A stretch of DNA of 64,000 nt from Pratylenchus scribneri (Eukaryota > Nematoda > Chromadorea > Rhabditida > Pratylenchidae): assembly GCA_030063045.1 (NCBI GenBank), contig JAQSEB010000058.1, positions 1,302,001 to 1,366,000 of the forward strand, in the 5' to 3' direction. Shown piece after piece: positions 45,990 to 58,400 of the stretch. The notes beneath the pieces were generated by a model. It did not search any database. It had not been told where the DNA came from and saw only the letters and a program-made list of their open reading frames with translations. Each line of letters opens with the position of its first letter. The stretch's first letter is position 1. Both the position numbers and the translations under genes were made by a program.

Positions 45990-48900
45990 GTAAGTTTTTT
46001 TTCTAATTATTTACATTTTAATTAATTTTGGCTTATTTGGGAATTAAATTTTCTCAAAATTTGGAAAAAATCAGAACTAATCGTAATATATATATATTAT
46101 TGACCTTCATAAGGCAGGGGCTTAATTTCCGCCGGACATGTTTACTCAAAAAAATTCTTGTTCCAAACATGATTTTTATTGGGAGTTGACATGACAATCT
46201 TCATTCCTCATAAAGTTCATTCATTTCCCCCATTGTTCTTGGCACACAAAAAATGCACAATTTTTCCATTTGTTTGTCTCAAATCCATTCAAACAAAATT
46301 GAGAACATTTCCTTACAAATTCCTCTCCCCCTAATTTACACCTTCCCATCATTAGCCTTGGCTAGTTCTTCATTCTTTCCGTTCAAAAACTCCACAAAAG
46401 ACAAATGAATTGTCGCTGGACAATCAAATTTTCAAAACCCTTTCTATGTTCCACCCTCATCCTATTTGTTCATGGATTTTCATGACAATTTCTCCGAATT
46501 TCCGACTAATCCAATTTTGTCCACGGAGAACAATGGTCCTCCCCCCCCCCCCCCCCCCCCCCCAATGTCAGATGGTTTCGTTCAAAATCTCACATTCCCC
46601 TTCAATTTAATTTGAGTACTCAATGCTACTTAAATTTATGCACTTACATTAGGGAAAATCCATTTCACGCCACACACGCAAATTCCAACATGATTTTGTT
46701 GTGTTAAAGCATTTTTTGAGTAAAATTTAAAAAAAAACTGACAAAAATATTAAGGATTGATAGGAAAAAATTCAATTAATCTTCTCTCCTTTTCTTTTGT
46801 TTTTATCCAATTAATTTCGGTTTAATTTAGTGAAAAACTTTTTCTAAATTATCAAAAAACATATTCCATTAATAAATTTTCCTCAAATTTAATAAACATT
46901 TGCGAATTTTTTTTATCCAAAACAATACAATTTCTTGGAATTAATAAATAATTCATTCTTCTAAATTTAGGAATCATTTACGAATATATCAAAATTCAAA
47001 ACAAAACACCATTTCCTAGAATTTAAATTATTTTTTCCTATATTCTTGTTTGTTTAAATATGTTCGACATTTTTTCATTTTTGGCCTTTGCCTTTTTCAC
47101 ACGACTGCACTTTTTACTTATTTATTATTTTCCTTTTTTGTGCACACCTTCTTATTGTTTTCCGTCCAAAAAATTTGGCCGACACCAAACAAAATTTTTT
47201 GAGCCAGTAATTCTATACAATGAAGCTGTTGGTTCATCAACAATTCAGAATTCAGCCCACAACTTCCTCCTTCGCATTTTTGGCTATTCTTGAATAACAA
47301 ATTTCCTCCCCCCTCTTCCCTTTTTATTGTTTTTGAGCTTTGAGGCAAAAATGATGACCGACACTTTATAAAAGCCGGGATTAGGCCAAAGTTAACTGAA
47401 TTTCCACTCAGAACTTTGAAGGTATTTTTGGCCACAAGCAGAAAAGGATGGAAAAATGGATAATTTTCAGCTTTTTTGAGTAATTTTACTTCAGTTTTCA
47501 AATATGTTCCCACCCTTTTGAGATTAATTTAATCCGAATTCCACTCATTTCCAATTTTACAAATCTCGGGCCAAAATTTTGATGGTCCCATCATCATTTG
47601 ATCTCGTCCCGAATTTAATTCATTGGAATTTTCCTCTTGCCCTTCAACCTCCATTCAGCAGCCTAATATAATGTGTGTGCAAATTCCGATCCCCCACCTT
47701 CCACGCCCTCACAATCCGACGGCCAAATGTTTCTCTTGGAGGGCACAAATTGTGTAATATTGGGTTTGGCCCAAAGGTCTTCCCTCGCCCACCCCTTTGT
47801 CCACCCTCACAATTTCCCTTGGCCGTTTGCTTTACTTCCGTCCATCTTTTCCTCCCTCCTTTCGCTTCATCTCCACCCTCGTTTTGGCCCCCAAATGTCC
47901 ACCACCGCCCTCACACACAAAACGTTGCCATTTGTGCTTTTGGGCTCAAGCAAAAAGCAGCCAGCCGGCAAAATGCCCCTTATCCCCTCATCATCCATTC
48001 CTTGGGCCGGTGCCACCCTCGCTTTCTTTACAAATTCATTCGGGGCTTAAAGGGGCATTTGGCCCACATAACTTGACGTTGTAATAATTTGGCCAATGCC
48101 CTGCCACCTTCATCAGCTGCTCTCAATCATGACCATGGGGCATGGGGGATTATGCCTCTTTCCTTGCTTTTGAACTTATGATTGGTGGGGGAATAACGAG
48201 AAAGGAGAAATTGACATCCCTTCTATTTTTACTGGATTTAAGGATATTTTTTTGGAAGCAGTTTTTGATTTGTTGCCAAGTCCGCTTTTACTTTTTCCCT
48301 CCAAATTCTAATCCCAAACCCAACCCCTTTATTATATATATCCTTCCAATTTGTTCATTTTTCTTTTAAATAATAAAATTTTTCAAAGCCCAATCTTACT
48401 TTACACGGCAAATATTTTCTTTGGGATAGATCTTTTATGAATGGAATACTCAATTTAAATTTAAGGCAATAAATTATTTTTGGATAAAAATTTTATTTTA
48501 AAAATCAAGAAATTTGTTTAACATTTAAATCCTTCATGAAGAATAAATTTCGGCGAAACATTTTCCGGAAAGCGAAAAAACATTTTGGCGAACATTTTCC
48601 GGAAAGAGAAAACACATTTTGGCGAACATTTTCCGGAAAGAGAAAACACATTTTGGCGAACATTTTCCGGAAAGAGAAAACACATTTTGGCGAACATTTT
48701 CCGGAAAGAGAAACACATTTTGGCGAACATTTTCCGGAAATAGAAAACACATTTTGGCGAACATTTTTCGGAAAGCGAAAATACATTTTGGCGAACATTT
48801 TCCTGAAAGAGAAAACACATTTTGGCGAACATTTTCCGGAAAGAAAAAACACATTTTGGCGAACATTTTCCGGAAAGAAAAAACACATTTTGGCGAACAT

Positions 48901-51662
48901 TTTCCGGAAAGAGAAAACACATTTTGGCGAACATTTTCCGGAAAGAGAAAACACATTTTGGCGAACATTTTCCGGAAAGAAAAAACACATTTTGGCGAAC
49001 ATTTTCCGGAAAGGAAGTTTTGGCGAACATTTTCCGGAAAGGAAAAACACATTTTGGCGAACATTTTCCGGAAAGGGAAACACATTTTGGCGAACATTTT
49101 CCGGAAAGGAAATTTTGGCGAACATTTTACGGAAAGAGAAACACATTTTGGCGAACATTTTCCGGAAAGAGAAACACATTTTGGCGAACATTTTCCGGAA
49201 AGAGAAACACATTTTGGCGAACATTTTCCGGAAAGGAAAAACACATTTTGGCGAACATTTCCGGAAAGGAAAAACACATTTTTATTAACAGAAGCTATTT
49301 AAATTCACGATAAGGCTAATAAATTGGGAAATTTTTCCCGTATTTTTGATTGTCATTTTCACAATCATAACTCCTCCAAATATTCCATCAATCCAATTTT
49401 AGTCAACTTCTGAATATAGATGAATTAAGCACCAGTGGCATTTCTCGCCCACGTCAAAATTCCCTCCTTTTTCTCCCTTGGAAATATTCCTTTTTCACCC
49501 AAAATTTCCCCAAGGAAATGTAGAAATATGAAGAAATGAAGTTTGGGGCCAAATGGGCCAATTGCCTTTTCTCTCCTTCAATTGTCCAACTTCGTCTGCA
49601 GCAGTTGGGACTCCACCCTCCACCCTCGCACATATAACCAATTCCACCACCTTATTGTTTTTGATGCTGCCGTCATTTCCCTCCGTTTACCCCCAATTCT
49701 TTCATTCCAATCTCCACCTTCGCTTTTCACAAATCCCCACCCTCACTTTTGTTGATGGCAAACAAAAAAGTGTAAACAGCGCCAAACAACTGTTGCCAGC
49801 TTTGATCGCGGATCGGCCCTTTTTCTCAGTTGATCCGATCGCCTTCCTCCCTCACCCCATTCGTCATTATCACAGTGCATTTTTTTGCACGGCGACTAGA
49901 CAGCCAAAACATCCTTTCATTTCATTTCTTTCATTTAAAAAAATTCTATTCATCGGCTCCAAATGCGCAAAATAAAGTGGCTATATTTGAATCCCGTCCA
50001 ATGATTTTCTTTTTGTGCTTTTCCTTTTTTAATAATAACTCATCAAAAATTAGACTGATTTAAAATATTAGAGCTTCAAAATTATATGCCAACCTTGACA
50101 TTTTTATCTCTCATTTTTTGCAAAATATAATTTTTTGCTCCTAATAACATAAGGATGTTTTAATAATATTTTACCTTTTTGGAGCAACTATTCTTATAAA
50201 AAACAGAGAAAAAGTCAAATTAAATGTCCAAAATCTGAAAATTATACTTTTTGCCCCTATCATATCCCTTTAACCTCAACAATAATTTGTGCAAAATTAG
50301 CCATGAAAAATAAAAATAGGGTGAATCAAGCACAGCTGTTCATAAATCCCTGCCATGAGTGCAAATCAGTCCAAAGTCTGCCTCATCAGTTCCCTTTCGG
50401 CACAATTTTTATCTCCTCATTCAAACAAAGTTCCTTGAGGACAAATGAATTCTCACCCTTCTTCTTCTGTAGATTGAATTTTGCAAAATGAGTTCATCCG
50501 CTTTTCGAATTTGATCCAATTCGGCCCTTCCATCCATTTCAATTGTGAAAGACATAATCGGCACAACAGAGCAAAATTTTGGCAGCTGTTCAGCCACCAA
50601 AAATAAAACAAATTCTCAAATTGTTGAACATTTACGCAAACTCCTCCGCCACCCTCACCCATCCAATCCAATTCATCCATTCTCGATGAACCTTGTTCCC
50701 CTCCATCCAAACATCAAATCCTCTCACTTTCTGTGAAGGATTTTGGATCATTTGAGAGGCGGCGGCGGCTGGCGCTGCAAAAATTTATTCGGGCCAACAA
50801 TTAATCAACAAAGAAGGGGGCCATTTACTTTCGTTTTTCTCCCTCCAAAGATTTTGCTTAAAATAGCGCCAAATATGCCGTCGGCTTCTTTTTGTTACCA
50901 GCCGGCATTTCATTTGAAAAGAATCCATGGCCCAAACAAAAATGTGGGCAATTTTTTATGGAACGCATCAATTCAAAAAATCCAATCAAAAATATGTGTT
51001 TTAGTCCACATTTGATACTAGGATAGGATGGAAGATTTTTTTGTGGGGGTGGATTAGAATTAGAGGCCAATAAAAGCCCACCATTTTTATTGGCCAATTT
51101 TCTCCCTCTTTGCAGCTGCTGCACTGGCACAAAGAACGTTTATAACATAGGCGGCTATTTTTCATTCAAGTTCAAGTAGAATAAAGGCCCATTAATAATT
51201 TTAATCAGCAGAACACAAAATGTTTTGAGGATAAGAAAAATGGCTAATTAAAATGTTTAAAAATTTGAATAAAATCACGTTAGTTAAAATGATTAGGTAA
51301 AAAAGTACATCATTTGATTCCATCATTCCATCCCAATTCATTTATTATTTTCCCTATTTAAATGTCATCCAAAAACACCCACCAATGATGGATGGCATCA
51401 TTTCATTATTCGCATATTCCTCCCATTTATTTTATTGCCTCCTCCGAATATTTGTTCAACTGCTTTTGGTGCCCTTCACCAAAAAGTTCCTTTGAAATCC
51501 CTGCGGGAAATTTCTCGAGGCCAATTTGAATGAAAGACCAACATAAAAAAGGCCAAAATTCAAGCAATTTTTGTTCCCAAAATTGCTCTAAAAATTCAAT
51601 AAAAATTCCATCCTTCTCCAAATTGTGCCAATAAAAAAACAAGGAAGTTTCGCCAACAAAAA
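45990..51662. other. Long noncoding stretch
   Basis: Apart from the minisatellite at 48.5-49.3 kb I see no gene. There is a run of 23 C near 46540. Pyrimidine-rich patches carry CACCCTC motifs at 47804, 47874, 48014, 49614, 49621, 49738 and 50650. Overlapping open frames at 47.67-48.08 kb are by-products of the C-rich composition. It is best explained as intron or regulatory DNA. Confidence 0.45.
48545..49280 (+). repeat. ~33-nt minisatellite, open in several frames on both strands
   Basis: About 22 tandem copies of a 27-34-nt unit: CATTTTGGCGAACATTTTCC then GGAAAGAGAAAACA, with shorter variants. Each unit contains the palindrome TTTCCGGAAA. Because the unit lacks stop codons in most frames, long open frames of 160-250 codons appear on both strands, but these translate only into repeated peptides and have no start context or splice signals. 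Confidence 0.95.
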
Positions 51663-51907
51663 ATGGGCCTCCAGAGTATTTTCCCGTTTGTCATTGGCAG
51701 CGGCGACGAACATTCCTCCCAGCAAAAAACCCATCAAATTGTTAATAAACGGCCCATGGCCAGAAAATATTGCCCATCGACATCATTGGCCAATGGTCAT
51801 CATCAATTTGTGGCGGAAATGGAAAAAATGAAGGAATCCGGGAACAATAAAAATAATAATAAATTTGTTCATCATCAACAGCAGCAGAAGGACCGGAAAC
51901 ATTCCAT
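51663..51907 (+). CDS. Candidate coding exon (alternative first exon?)
   Basis: ATG opens a frame of about 82 codons (MGLQSIFPFVIGSGDEHSSQ..., later KNNNKFVHHQQQQKDRKHSM) ending at a GTAATT donor. Codon use and the Gln/Asn/His runs resemble the other low-complexity exons in this locus. No TATA box or acceptor is evident upstream. Confidence 0.35.
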
Positions 51908-54548
51908 GGTAATTAATGGAGGAATGAATTCTCTCATTTCTAATTTGTTTTGCCATCATTTTTCCTGGAACTCATAAATTTTTTTTCCTATAAAAATTTT
52001 TATTCCCGAATTTGCAGGAAAATCTTTAATACGCATTTTTGCATGAATTTAAAGGGTCGAAAAGGGACTTATATTTGTGACCACCCTCTTCCTCCTTTCA
52101 TTCCACCCTCATTTTCCTTCTTCCGGCTGTCCATTTGGCCTTGTGGTGGTTGTTGTTTTCGCCTCATCAAAATTCCCCTTCCTCCATTATTATTTATTAT
52201 TTTTGTTGTTTTTGCCAGACACTAATCGGCTGGGAATAATCATCAAAAAATGATGATGGACACACCGAAACACAGGTGTTAAAATGAATGAATGGTCGGC
52301 AAAATTTGAAAAGCAAAAATAAATTTAAGAGGATCCCTTTCTAGTCATCGCCCAAATTTTTCTTATTGTGTTATTTATTTTTTGTAAACAATTTTCATCG
52401 CCACTTTTGACCATTTTTAAATTAAATTTACCCTTCTCTCCGTTCAAAAAGAAATCCCTTCCTTTTATCCAAATTTGGCCAATAAAACACAAAACTCAAT
52501 GGCAACAATTTCAGCAGGTTTTTAGGCACAGAGAATTCTTTACCTTTTCTCAATAATTTTATTTCACCCGAATTTAAATATGATGAAGCTATCAAGTCTT
52601 CCATGACATTATAGCAGCATAAAAACTATAAAATATGCAGGCCCCATTTTTTTGCCGCGCTGCATTTTTGCATGCTTAATTGATAGACGGGCACGGGCGG
52701 CCATCAATTATTTTGATTAATTTATGCCATGAATGGGTGTGCCCAACACAGAGTTGGCGGAAATGCCACAAAAAATTGCCATTTGAGCGTAAGAGGCGAG
52801 GCTTATTAGTTTTTCACTTCAACTGACCTGCCAGATTTAATCCACGTCATTTACTAATATTCTTTTCCCAAAAGTACGGGACAACGGGAGGGTGATTCAA
52901 TCTCAACTACCATATAATCTCTTTTAATTCCCCATGGGGAATTACTTTTAATTCCCATGGGGAATTATTTTTCAACTATCCTAAAAGGTGGGTAATTAAT
53001 TAAAAGAGGTTATACGGTAAAATATGAAAAAATGTTTCGGGAAATTATTAAAAAAAAATTCCATATTTTCTCCTTCAATTTTTAATCATTTATGTAAATA
53101 AGATATTTAGAAATAATAAATCCTAACCCCTCAGGCACTATCGCAACATAGGCATCAGTACCCCGCCTCCAAAACATGTCAAATCCACACAATTTCCCCA
53201 AATCATTTTTATTAATTCGGCTAACAGAAAAACCAACAATATCATTGGCATTAAATAGCCTTTTGGAATTAATTTAAGAATTATTTTGGGCTGAACAATT
53301 TATTCTTCATATATTTTGAGGCAATAATTTATGATTTTAGAACAAAAAATTTCAGCAATTTTGAATCCTCAAATAATTCATCAAAAATTGAACCAATTTC
53401 CTATTTGAAGCACCAAATTCCAGGGTTTTCCTTCCTAATTATAGCCTTTCATATTCAAGCCTTTCATTCACCTGCTTAAATGGCATTCATATTTTCTGAT
53501 TTCTGTCCAACCCATACATTTTTTAGCCAGAATTGATGCCTCAAAATTGGCATGAAAGATGGGAGGAAATAGGAAATTATAGAGAAGCCAGAATAATAAA
53601 ATGACCAAAACACGAGAAAATATTGGACAATAAATAATAAATAACATAAAAAAGTTGTTTTTTGATGAGACTGCGCGCCGCGCATTCCTCCACCCTTTCA
53701 TCCACTCTTGGCCACATTATAGTTGAATTGGTAGAAAAAGCGGCAAAAATTGTACCAATGGAAAAGTGGACCAATATTTAATGAAGCAAGCAAAGCACCA
53801 ATTTTGGCATGACCACCGCCATTAAATTGGGGCTGATTGGGAATAAAATAAACGAGGGAGGAATGAAAATTTTATAATATTCCCTCACATCATTTCCTGC
53901 TCAATTTTTAGTTTTACGGAAAATAGTTAGGAATAATTATACTGTCCCATTTGGATATAATTATTGGCAAGAAAAATGTGACCAATTATTTTTTAATTAA
54001 ATAGTTTTTTTGCCAATTTTGGCTAAAATTTCTCCTTTTATTGGTTCACATTTTCAACCAATTTCAAAAGTTAAAAAAGCAAAATTAGCCAATTTACACG
54101 CCAATGCGATTATTAATCCATACATTAATTCCAATCCACATCTTTATCCCTTAAAGTGTTTTTTTGGTGCCCAATTCCATCAACAATCCCATCATCTCCA
54201 TATCCAATGTCCATCCAAATCCCATAGTCCATTAAAGAAGTTTTGGTGTACTAATCCGGGCGAAGTGCCAGTGCCATTTCCCCTTCAAAATGCGTCCCCA
54301 ATTACCCCTCCATCCCCTCTTCCCGGGCCATTTTCGTCATCCCCCAGCCTCCTCCGCGCACTTCCATAATCCTCAGATTGGCGCCGGAAAAAATTACCAA
54401 ATTGCCTCCATTTTTCCCCCAAATATTTTGCCTCTCCTCTGTTTGGCTTCTCATTTGCCACATTTTCCCATTTTTACCCCAATCCATTTGAATATTCCGC
54501 TCGGCAACAAAAATCTTAAATTCATTCGTAAAAAATTCCCATCAAAAT
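51908..54548. other. Noncoding stretch with a small palindromic element
   Basis: AT-rich DNA with pyrimidine-rich patches and CACCCTC motifs at 52082 and 52104. It contains the 112-bp inverted-repeat element at 52908. I see no gene. Confidence 0.45.
52908..53019. mobile_element. 112-bp palindromic MITE with TA ends
   Basis: The ends TACCATATAATCTCTTTTAA and the reverse complement of TTAAAAGAGGTTATACGGTA match at 18 of 20 positions, each beginning with TA, as for Tc1/mariner-type MITEs that insert at TA. The interior holds two further palindromes (TTCCCCATGGGGAA; TTCCCATGGGGAA). The copy is too short to encode anything. Confidence 0.75.
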
Positions 54549-55438
54549 ATGCCCTCATCCAAAGTCAAACCTCCACCCCTAATTCCATTGAAACCTTTGC
54601 AGCGCATTCGAAGTGCCACTGCCCTTTTGTTGACTTCCACACAAAATAATCCAAACAATCCAAATTCGGCGCCGAATTCCCCAAAAAAGAGACAAAAAGG
54701 ACAACAATTGTCGGCATTGGCAAAAGTTGCACCAAAATTGTCTCCGAGCAGCCAACAAAGACAAAAACAGCAACAAAATTTGAAGAAATTTGAAGAGAAA
54801 TTGACAAAAAGCAGTGAGAAGAAAATGCGACAACACGAAGTGATTTTGGAGGATCAGCAATTGGATGTAGTCCCAACGGAGGAGACGGGCGATACGGTGG
54901 CCGCACAAAAGGTGGGCAAAATACCTAATAAATTTATTTGAAAAGGAGGATTGGCCATCATTTAAACAGTTTTTTTTCGAAAATTTACAAATAAGTTATT
55001 AATTTACTTCTGCTTTAGAAATATCGTAGCTTTTAAGGCCATAAAAAATGCTGGCCTTATAGGATTAAGTTAAGGCTAACATAAGCTTTAATGCATTGGC
55101 AAGATATGAATCTTAAAGAAGTCTGTTTTAAATTCGGATTTTTTCTTCTCTTTTTCATGAGGCTAATTGATTCTTAAAACACAATTTTTTTCTTAAATTT
55201 TGATCAAAAATTTTGGAATTAATATTATTTAATACTGATGTGTTTTTTGAAGAAAAATTGAAGAAAACCAAAAACAAATAAAATATTTCCTCTAAATTTG
55301 CCTTTGTAGAAAGACTCGACCACCAGTGGGAACATTATGATGGCCACGATGAAACGTCCAAAAAGTGGTCCGGCCAAGAAATGGACATCCGCCTTCCGTG
55401 TTGTCCAATCCATGACTCGATGGCGCAATATGCCAAAG
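54549..55438 (+). CDS. Two exons of an unrecognised Lys/Gln-rich protein
   Basis: Exon 54549-54911 starts with ATG (MPSSKVKPPPLIPLKPLQRI) and is rich in Lys, Gln, Pro and Ser. Both it and exon 55310-55438 (KDSTTSGNIMMATMKRPKSG, then PAKKWTSAFRVVQSMTRWRN) are in phase 0, with GTGGG donors and a TTTGTAG acceptor between them. The second exon's basic-aromatic block looks conserved rather than low-complexity, but I cannot name the family. The next exon is uncertain; a phase-0 acceptor near 60674 would lead into the 60.8-kb exon. Confidence 0.55.
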
Positions 55439-58400
55439 GTGGGTCACAAAAGACGAGTTTTGCCAGCTATTTTTATTAGTAATTAGGAAAAAGTAGTTGA
55501 TTAATCTCTATTAGTGGAATTTGGTTTTTTAAAATAAATCGCGCACCAACTGCCACCACCGCTGGTTGAATTTGCTTCGCGTGCATTATAAGCTGCTGGA
55601 AGATTAAGAATTATTAAAAGTCGCCATTTCTGTTCTATACAAATCTCCAAAACAATAGACAACACAAACTTTACAAAAATACGACACATCTACATCTGGA
55701 TCTACAACCGAAAGATGACTGAATGTGTTGTGTGTTCCTTGTTCCACCCCATAACGGGGCAGCTTCTACTAGGGTCAAGAGAATTCATACAGCACACAGT
55801 AAATTTTATAGGAATCAAACTAACACGCAGATTTAGTATTCAATCCCTGAAATTCATCTATCTATAAACAAGCCTTCAAAATTCCGTCAAAAATTTCTGG
55901 TTCTTTCTACCTTCTTTCAAAATGGCTGCTCATTTCCCATTCAATTCACACCCTCAAACTCCCTCATTTTCATTGTTAAATGGGGCCTTTGTTTTATGAA
56001 GGTCCATTCTTGCCTTTTTCCTTTGCCACAATCCCAAAGGGCCAATTTTCCTCTCCACATTTGCGGGGGATGGTTCATTTCAAAAGACCAAAGAATGCAT
56101 GGAAATTTGCCTCCTCATTAAACCCCCAAAAATGTCAAAAATTTCAATTTCACGTATCATTTTATTATAATTTGCCAGTAATGTATCCAAATTTTTCTTC
56201 CTTCCCTTTTTGGCTGCAAAATTTGCGCAAATTTTTTATCCAATTTTTTTGGTCATTGAGCCTAAAGAAAATGCCATTAGGCGGCCCCTTTAATTAGATT
56301 AAATTATTCTCCTGGGACCAAATTGGAAGTGAGCCGAAAATTAGAAGGAAAATTTGCTGGGATATTTCGGCGGTTTTCGGAGCAATTTGCTAAAACAAAA
56401 TTTAATTTGTTTAGAAAAACTTACAAATTGGAAGTTTTCCTTCTCAAAATTGGTTCAGTTCATCCATACATTTTATTCTTGAAGAAATTCCAAAAAAAAG
56501 AACCAAAAAATGCCTAAAAATTCACCTAAAAATGATTCGAAAGAGAAAAAATTCAAAAAAAAAAAATTATCCATGGCATAAAAATGGCCATACATCTCTA
56601 CATAGACATAATTAATCAAAATTTGAGAAAAATTTTGTTGCCGAAAATTGCCGGCAACAATTTATTTTCCCTCTCAAACAATTTTTGGCTTTTACCCTAT
56701 TTAAGAATCACAATAAAAGAAATGTTGATTTTTGGTCCGAAATTATTTCCTTTTCCCGCAATTTTCGCGACTTATTAAAATTGGCCAAAATTGCCCCCAG
56801 CCCAGACCAAAAAGCAGCAGCTGCTTTCTTTTTAGGGAAAAGAAGGGAAGCAATTAAAAATTATGGCCTTCCATTTTTGACTTTTTTTTCGGCTGCCACC
56901 AAAAAGTCGGTCGACCATTTATTCAAAAGAAACAAAAATGAATGAATTGGAATTGGGCAATTTAGGTGAAAAATTTCCATTTTTAAAGCCATTCTTTCAC
57001 ATATTTTTTTGTATAATTTCTTTTGAAATGGCCTTTGCCATTCGCCGCCAATATTTATTAGTTCTCTATTCATTAATTTGTCCCAGCTGTTTTAATCTTT
57101 TCTCCGTTCTCTTTTTTCCATATTTTTGCATTTGAGTTAAAAACAAATTCCATCCATAGGATCAAAAATTCATTTAAGCAAAAAAGAGCTAATCAGCAAA
57201 AAATTTGCGCGCAATGATCTCTTTAATATCCGTTAAATATTGAAAAATTTGGCAAATGCCATAATGTATAAAAAGGGAATAAGAAAATGAACAAGTTGCT
57301 TTTTGCCTATTGGGCCAATTCACAATCCATCCCATCAATTCCATTTTTTTATTGGCCAATTCTTTGGACTATTTTCGCATTTTCGCTTTTTTTCTCCTCC
57401 ATTTCCTTTTTATGTTTCCAACTTCCAATTCCAACCAATTCCACTTGGCCAATTTCCCATTAAAAATCTTCCATATTCATTCATTCAATTCCATCCATGC
57501 ATGCGCATTCAAATACAAAGAGGGAACAAAAAACAAATTCCTAAATTATTCCATTCATTTCTTTCGGCCCACTGGAAAACAAAAAGAAGTTCTCCCCCAC
57601 GAATTGTTGAAATTTTTTCCATTTCGGCATCTTTTTAGCCATTTATTACGGTCTATTTTGAGTTAGCCCATCGAAGGTCTTTCTACATTGAAATTTTCCG
57701 CACATTTTTTCCTGCAAATTTATTAATTAACATTTGACCCCCCCCACTTTTTCCTATCATTTTTGATGAAAAAAAGCGTCATTGGCAGACAAAAGAGCCA
57801 CCGGAAAATGACACTTTTCCCGTGGAAATGGCACTTTTAGAGGGCATCCCATCCATCCATCCATCCCGGAGGCAATATTGCAACCGTCGGTGATGAACGG
57901 TGAATTTGCATCTTCTCTCTTCATTTTCATCAAAATTTCCATCCGCCGGGGCCATTCATTTGCACATCCCCATCCACCGATAAAAATGAGGAAAATTGGA
58001 CGGCTCAAATGTCAAAAAAGCATCACGCGGTAAAGATGGGAAGGAAGCCCTTCCGGGGGAATTAAATTGGAAAAAGTGGATGGATGGATGGATTGGATGT
58101 GCCAATATTTCCTACAAATTAACCCATTCTCCCATCTTATTTTCAATTTGACACATTCTTCACGAATATTGGCAGCAAAAACACATAAAATAGAGGGCAT
58201 AAAATGCCGCACAATTCATTTTTTGTTTACTTCTCTATTTATTCACAAATCCATGTCCAAATCCATCGATGGCACAAAAAAATTTGGTAACGGCATTCCA
58301 ACCAAATAGGTTTCTAAAAGTCTCGAAAATTAATCCCAAATCCCTTGACAAATTTAATCCAACAAAAATCCATTAATCATCATTTTTAGGTTTCTTTCCA

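Noticed and set aside
47673..48084. Three overlapping open frames (95-133 codons) on the + strand
   Set aside because: A C-rich, stop-poor segment opens more than one frame at once; the peptides are compositional and no splice signals fit.
48505..49313. Six overlapping open frames of 160-250 codons on both strands
   Set aside because: They are translations of the ~33-nt tandem repeat in different frames. They have no start context, splice sites or non-repeat sequence.
57287..57457. 56-codon hydrophobic frame just after a TATA box
   Set aside because: Its ATG is only 10 nt from the TATA box, upstream of or at any normal transcription start, and its composition is that of the surrounding pyrimidine-rich DNA.
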